A DNA stretch of 64,000 nt, taken from Agrypnia vestita (taxonomy: Eukaryota; Arthropoda; Insecta; Trichoptera; Phryganeidae). The DNA lies in assembly GCA_016648135.1 (NCBI GenBank), contig JADDOH010005086.1:1-64000 (forward strand), in the 5' to 3' direction. Made by a program: the position numbers and the translations under genes. Under the pieces are notes generated by a model. That model did no database searches, was not told the origin of the DNA, and saw only the letters and a list, made by a program, of their open reading frames with translations. Within the stretch, counting starts at the first letter, position 1. The number at the start of each line of letters is the position of its first letter. Shown in pieces: positions 59,801-64,000 of the stretch.

Positions 59801-62146
59801 CACAAAAAAAAACAGAAAATCTCTGGCCTTGACCTATATTTTGAGTGAAATTTTTAGGGTCCTCAACAAGTTTTAATAATTTTTTTCCATGTGTTATTAT
59901 TTTATATTATTTTTTCAACATTTTTTGAACTATCAGAAAATATGAATTAAACAATTTGGCATATGTCTTATTTATTGATCGTTAATTGGACATTTTAAAG
60001 TTTCATGTCTGGTTTTGGAAATGACGTGGTATGCCGACAACAGTTGCATTTATCTAGAAATTCAAGACTGAATTACCTGTGTTAAATATCATGACTCCGG
60101 AGCGTACTGCTTGGCTGTTACTCACAAACTTTACATTTTGTAATTTGATTTTAATAAAAATAATCACTTTGTTTGCGATTCTTGATGTAAGGGCCCGGTA
60201 TTGCCAATGAAACACTGGCGTCAATTCACGCATTTATTCTGGTACAATACATATATGATAATTGGTTTCCCCTGTGACAGTACGTCTTTATAAGCCAGCC
60301 TTTTATTCTGGAATGGCCCCCTTACACATACACACGTGACTGCATACACATACACACACATACATCGAGATACACTCAAATAACCGCTCAGTTTAATAAT
60401 AAAGATGTTACTTAAATTTATTTACCTGCGAATATCCGTATCCAGGAAGACTCGGCACCACAATACTGAAAACAAAATTACGATCTCCGCTTGGTGCTGT
60501 TAGCAGTGGAATCATATTGAGAAACTCCACGAAGCTCCCTGGCCATCCATGAAGAAGCAGCAGAGGAATCACTCTCACATCTTTCTTCGGTTCCTGTTTT
60601 ATGTGAATAAAATGTATATCCAGCCCTTGAATATTGGTCTTGAACTGCGGATATGTATTGAGATATTTCTCCCTTTCAGCAAAGTCATATTTGGTTCTCC
60701 AAACATTGGCGACTTCTTTGAGATATTTCCCGTTGAACCCGTATTGGAAGTCAATTCCTTCCAAAGGTTCAGTGAACCAATCGTTTACGGACAGTTTTTG
60801 CTTCAGACCAGCCAATCTCTGAAACAATGCGTCATTTTAGTAATTTTCAAAATGGAATTAAATACATATTTCAGGTAAGTTCTGTAAAATAAGTATTATT
60901 TTACATGATCCTTCCAGACCTTGAAATTATTTAGAACATTTTTAAGTATCTAGTAACGGTCCATACCCAGCCTAGCCTGGGTTGCAGATTTAGTTAATAA
61001 TGAGTTTGTGGAGGGGAAGGGTTACCATTGTTTGTAAATAATAACTAAATTTCCATTTTTATCCAGGGAGAAATTGGATGAAATGTCTGGGAGAGTGATT
61101 GAATTTATAAAGATTACACATATTACAAGAAAGTGAAAAAAACTATTGCAAAAAAAAAAAATTATTCAGTTTATGTATTCAGTTTACGTGTCAAGAAAAA
61201 CATGGAAAAAATTTAACGTGAATGCAGAACACTGATATAGTGATAGTCTTTTTAAAAGCAGTTTTTTTTTCTTTAGTAGGGAAGGTTTGTGGTTGATGGA
61301 ATGAAAGAACGATTGGTTATTAGCGTTTATTCCTTAACTGGAGATAGGCTGCGGGAGAAAATGAGATTTACAGGTGTACAGCGTGTAAATGAGTAAATTA
61401 TTAATTCCAAAAATGGTAAAAATATTGAACACATATAAAAATGATGAAAAGATCGGATAAAGAGAAATGTACCGCGGATGGCAGACGCGGACAAAAAGGT
61501 TTTTAAACAACAACCAGGCGATACCTGGGACGGATCAAAACTGGTGCACAGCGTCATCTAATATGACTCCCATTGTTCCCATTTGTTTACATAGCAGACG
61601 ACGGCTCCGCCACATTCGTTGTTTATATTAACCCAATAAAAAACGGTCCTTGCTATTGGAGGCAGGTAGTTACATGGCGTGGATCAACTACACTTTTGTA
61701 GTTATAATAATGAATGAACTTTATTGTCTTAAATTTTTTTGTACGTTACTTATAGCATATGAATTCTTAGTAGGATTTTTAGTAGGATTTACTTTACATT
61801 ATTGGTTTTTCACTGCTGATTTTTTTGCGAAATTTTTTTAGAATTAGCCAAAATATGAATTTTATATATTATATATCGCACATGTTTACGGACATATAAC
61901 AGGTTTACTTGGCTTGGAAGACTTTTGTTACTGCATGGCAAGGAAAGAGTTAGTTACCTCTGGATTGAAGTGCACTGTGAACGGTCTCACCGAAGTGTTA
62001 GCTTTAACCGGTTGACCTGGTCCCCACCATTGATTCTGGTCAAGCTGCGGTATGGGAGGAACTTGGAAGAAGCTGTGAGAAGCGTAGCCCAGCAGTGCTG
62101 CCAATACTGCTGCTGTTGGCAGGCACAGCTTCTTGCAACACCCCAT
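53884..62146 (-). CDS. JHEH: Juvenile hormone epoxide hydrolase
   Basis: Five exons: 62146-61958, 60818-60426, 57743-57395, 56280-56046 and 54109-53884, about 463 residues. All have GT..AG junctions and matching phases (0, 0, 1, 2). The enzyme opens the epoxide of juvenile hormone and is a microsomal alpha/beta hydrolase. Exon 1 starts MGCCKKLCLPTAAVLAALLG, a hydrophobic anchor, followed by WWGPG. Exon 2 has LLLHGWPGSFVEF (oxyanion site, about residue 153) and PSLPGYGYS. Exon 3 has the nucleophile motif GGDWGS (Asp about 228). Exon 5 has GGHFAAFEEP (His about 431). About seven residues usually found between exon 1 (..FNPE) and RLAGLK are missing, so a micro-exon may be hidden in intron 1. A poly(A) signal lies near 53800. 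The introns are full of MITEs and SINEs. Confidence 0.92.
54280..54670. mobile_element. pogo/Tigger-like MITE in the last JHEH intron
   Basis: The left end AGTAGAACCTTGTTAATTCA and the right-end words CTCGAACTATCAGGGTTCC resemble the end style of pogo/Tigger elements (TAGAGCCTCGATAATTCG type). The ends are decayed. No transposase. Confidence 0.45.
55252..55398. mobile_element. Palindromic MITE-C, copy 2
   Basis: Perfect outer ends AGGGCCGGTTGTTTCA and its near-complement TGAAACAACCGGGCCT. The inner GTAAAAATCTATACTTTAA and inverted AAGCATAGATTTTTAC complete the palindrome. In JHEH intron 4. Confidence 0.8.
55500..55815 (+). pseudogene. LINE polyprotein C-terminal remnant, broken
   Basis: Pieces on the plus strand read RARIQTAEMSFLRR, KWLGHVP-like stretches, LATPEGPVGRHRLNWEKQHK and MGLEWLTAQD, typical of the C-terminal part of jockey/CR1-type LINE proteins. 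Frameshifts interrupt it. It lies in the fourth JHEH intron, opposite to the gene. Confidence 0.6.
56346..56900. repeat. Copy of the 20.4-kb MITE family split by a SINE
   Basis: Bases 56360-56460 (GGGAAAGTAGGTAT, AAAGTGATCACTTTACAC) and 56730-56890 (GAGACATCTATAAT, GATGTCTCCCTGG) belong to the family at 20359. A SINE-A in minus orientation interrupts it at about 56508-56690. In JHEH intron 3. Confidence 0.68.
56508..56690 (-). repeat. tRNA-headed SINE-A, copy 4
   Basis: The minus strand has AGCTTGTTGGTCTTGTGGTT, GGTCCGAACCTCAGTCC, AGCAAGTTAGTCCTATTTTC and CGTTTAACTTAGTTTG in the family order. Confidence 0.78.
57020..57062 (+). other. Hammerhead-like core in JHEH intron 3
   Basis: CCTGACGATGAG, a 13-base loop region and CTCGAAACTATAG give CUGACGA, a GAG/CTC stem II and GAAAC. 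ACTA-TAG-TAGT after GAA could form stem III. The base after the following U is G, which a hammerhead cleavage site does not allow. Probably a decayed copy. Confidence 0.4.
58070..58150. repeat. MITE-C, truncated copy 3
   Basis: Shares TTGTATCAACTTAG, TTTAAAGCGTAGATTTTTGC and CCACCAATCA with copy 2. In JHEH intron 2. Confidence 0.6.
58151..59107. other. JHEH intron 2, AT-rich part
   Basis: No gene is seen. TACTACA..CAATG and AGTTACATATTTATTATT words recur near 58370 and 58655 in a loose direct or inverted pattern. A GC-rich patch at 59000-59080 carries two CACCCGTGCG words around a short hairpin. Confidence 0.35.
59108..59612 (-). repeat. Dispersed repeat R1, copy C
   Basis: Inverted copy of 1600-2193. 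The plus strand shows the short frame MCVCESVSYLCVMSAMSRRV followed by PCRATKY, the same frame that is open on the minus strand of copy B. Confidence 0.8.
60865..61950. other. JHEH intron 1
   Basis: About 1.1 kb between exons 1 and 2. No repeat with firm ends and no obvious micro-exon was found. GATGGAATGAAAGAACG near 61296 and similar words are single copy in this window. Confidence 0.4.
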
Positions 62147-62409
62147 CTAAAATGTATAAACATCATAATAAATTTTCTTAAATTGTATTTTTTTTAATTT
62201 CGAGCACAGCACATTCGTAAGAGTGATAAAAGGAAGTAAAAGTCGAGGAAAGCATTGATGAACCACTTGCCAAATAGGAACAGATACAGAATCTACCAAG
62301 ACGCAAGAAAAGAAAGCCTGACACAGAATAGGGGTTAACGGAGAGAGATACAGCGACAAAGAAATATAGGAAGAGAAGGAGTTAATATACAAATAACGTT
62401 TATATGAAG

Positions 62410-62810
62410 GAGTATCTTGTTGGTGTAGTGGTCATGACGTTTGCCTAGTTATCTGATGGTCGGAGAAGAATGTTCTTAGGTTTTTACGGCCACTCAGAAT
62501 CTTCAAGTTTATGTTTTCTGGGGTATTATGCCATGTTATTACGACCTTTCGGACTGACGTTTCGGATCCCATTGCAGGGTCCATCATCATGTGTGTACAC
62601 ATCAGCCCTGATGACGGACCCTGCAATGGGATCCGAAAGGTCGTAATAACACGGCATAATACCCCAGAAAAACCTGATGATGGTCGGAGGTTCGAGCCCC
62701 ATTCCAGGACACCAATAAATTAGTCCTATTTTCATAGCCAGGCTTTTAGCTTAGTTTTAGGATAGTAAGAATATTGGTGCGACAAATATTCCATGTTCAT
62801 ATGTCGCACC
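62410..62810 (+). repeat. tRNA-headed SINE-A, copy 5, split by a foldback element
   Basis: The head TCTTGTTGGTGTAGTGGTCA ends at TGATGGTCGGAG (to 62466). The same TGATGGTCGGAG resumes at about 62677, followed by GTTCGAGCCCCATTCC and the SINE tail. The 12-bp repeat is the apparent target duplication of the inserted element. Confidence 0.78.
62467..62676. mobile_element. Foldback element with hammerhead-like core inside a SINE
   Basis: Arms with GGGGTATTATGCC, TTATTACGACCTTTCGGA and ATCCCATTGCAGGGTCC are inverted around GTGTGTACAC. On the plus strand CTGATGA (62608-62614) is followed by CGGACCCTGCAATGGGATCC and GAAA (62635-62638), a full hammerhead-type core with a strong stem II. The opposite arm has ATGATGA and GAAAC on the minus strand. 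Confidence 0.65.
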
Positions 62811-63040
62811 CCCGCTCAAATAGTAGCACAACTCAAAAAAAATACATTAAGTTAGGTTAATATTACAATTATAATTTTGGTTAATATTACAATGACACTA
62901 GTGCCCTCTAGGGACAAACAATTGAACTATATGCACACGACACTTTCTGAGACAAGATTTTGAAGTATTGTGAAACTAATGGTGCGATAAAATTGATTTT
63001 TTATTATTTTGAGTTGTGACACTATTTGAGCGGGGGTGTG
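62806..63040. mobile_element. MITE with about 35-bp TIRs
   Basis: Ends CACCCCCGCTCAAATAGTAG and the complement of TGACACTATTTGAGCGGGGG, continuing with ACAACTCAAAA / TTTTGAGTTGT. ATAT lies beside both ends. The 170-bp middle is AT-rich and non-coding. Confidence 0.78.
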
Positions 63041-64000
63041 ATATCATCTATTTTAAAAAAAGAGTAGGCACTGTTAATTTTCAATTTAATTTTAATATTT
63101 TGATATAAAAGATATAAAAAATCCTAACACCACATTGAATATATGATAATTAGGGAAATTACATTTTACAGGGTACACTATTTTAAGATTGAGAAATTAG
63201 AAACACTTTAGAATATGAAATTAAAACTTAATATCACAAATTTTAAGTTAAACGTAATATAAGGTAGTAGTTTGGACTGACTTAAGATTGCAATGATATA
63301 TTATTACTTTCGATAGCAACAAACTGCTCCACCTTGAAATTATGAATATTTTATACTAAGACCGAAGTTCAACGACAACAACAGAGCTTGTGTATATTGA
63401 AGAGATAAGCAATTATCTTTTTGTTACGTATTAAGTTAACATAAAGTAAACAAGTGAGGTGCTTGTTTGTAATCATTGCTGATTTAAAGGACACAGTGTT
63501 TTTTTATCTCCATTTAGGTGTGAATAGACAAGATATCTATATATGTGTAAAAGGCAATGTCTGTATGTGTATCCTCTATAGACTAAAAAACTACTGGACT
63601 GATTTACATGCATTTTTTATCAAAATTATCCCTGTTGTCCTGAGAAGGTTTAAAGTTATTAAAATCTGACCTGTAGAAAAAGTTAGGGACCTAAATGTTT
63701 TTTTATTTGTTAATCTTTTTTTTTTATTTAATTTTTTTTTTTCTTTTCTTTTTCTGTGCTTTTTACTTAAGTACATAAAATAAAAATAAAATATCTTATG
63801 TAGTAACCAAATTGGACAATGGAAAAAATACTTGACGTATTTTTGGATTTAAACATAGCCCATGCAATTTTATTCTAAAAATTGAACAATATTGGCATTA
63901 ATGGATTAACCTCGAAGTGGTTTCCAAGTTATATGGAAAAAATAACTTACCTACATAATTATGCAACACTGTGATCCTGAACATATACATAAAGCTTGGT
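63041..64000. other. Right-hand AT-rich stretch
   Basis: No gene is supported. The segment 63515-63700 (AAACTACTGGACTGATTTAC, ATTATCCCTGTTGTCC) resembles a repeat type common in insect genomes but has no second copy here. Poly-T tracts are at 63715-63745. Confidence 0.4.

Noticed and set aside
53884..62146. JHEH as a pseudogene because of its missing residues
   Set aside because: All exons, phases and catalytic motifs are intact; a missed micro-exon explains the gap better.
1..64000. CRISPR arrays, prokaryotic operons or integrated viral genes
   Set aside because: No regularly spaced direct repeats with unique spacers, no bacterial-type gene clusters, and no recognisable viral gene were seen.

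Overview
This is a eukaryotic, almost certainly insect, genomic window. It is AT-rich, with intron-bearing genes that have GT..AG splice sites, a juvenile hormone epoxide hydrolase gene, and a very dense, nested load of transposable elements. I cannot resolve the insect order from the sequence. Only a small fraction is host coding sequence; most long intervals are repeats or AT-rich sequence.

Host genes, left to right. The last two coding exons of translation initiation factor eIF2-alpha (+) lie at 1248-2628; its earlier exons are outside the window. A three-exon Snail-family zinc-finger repressor (-) spans 12484-6407: SNAG motif in exon 1, one and a half zinc fingers in exon 2, the rest in exon 3, about 299 residues. 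A CpG-rich block at 14390-15275 looks like a promoter and 5' leader, and ends in a first coding exon (+, 15206-15273) beginning MGNSCSS, a predicted myristoylated N-terminus; its later exons were not found. A complete five-exon juvenile hormone epoxide hydrolase (JHEH, -) spans 62146-53884, about 463 residues, with recognisable oxyanion, nucleophile and histidine motifs.

The most notable mobile element is at 45384-52362 (-). It is a 6,979-bp DNA transposon with about 769-bp, nearly identical terminal inverted repeats. Each repeat carries three copies of the same 17-bp subterminal motif. Inside is a three-exon gene for a roughly 1,580-residue protein with two CxxC..HxxC modules and a C-terminal XPG/FEN1-type PIN nuclease domain. 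It best fits the Academ superfamily (the XPG-nuclease-encoding type), which is an inference. It looks young, but exon 1 carries a one-base frameshift.

Other mobile sequence includes a 2,465-bp hAT-like element with a perfect 8-bp target duplication, inserted into an older repeat whose uninterrupted copy is also in the window. There are three more hAT-type non-autonomous elements, pogo/Tigger-like remnants, several LINE reverse-transcriptase C-termini, a tRNA-headed SINE family (five copies), and several palindromic MITE families. Penelope-like fragments and related repeats contain hammerhead-ribozyme-like cores (CUGANGA, stem, GAAA). Two loci have dense perfect heat-shock elements (40631-40804 and 36168-36449). 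A tRNA-like gene at 27887-27959 has every arm except the anticodon stem.

No CRISPR, prokaryotic operon or viral gene was seen.
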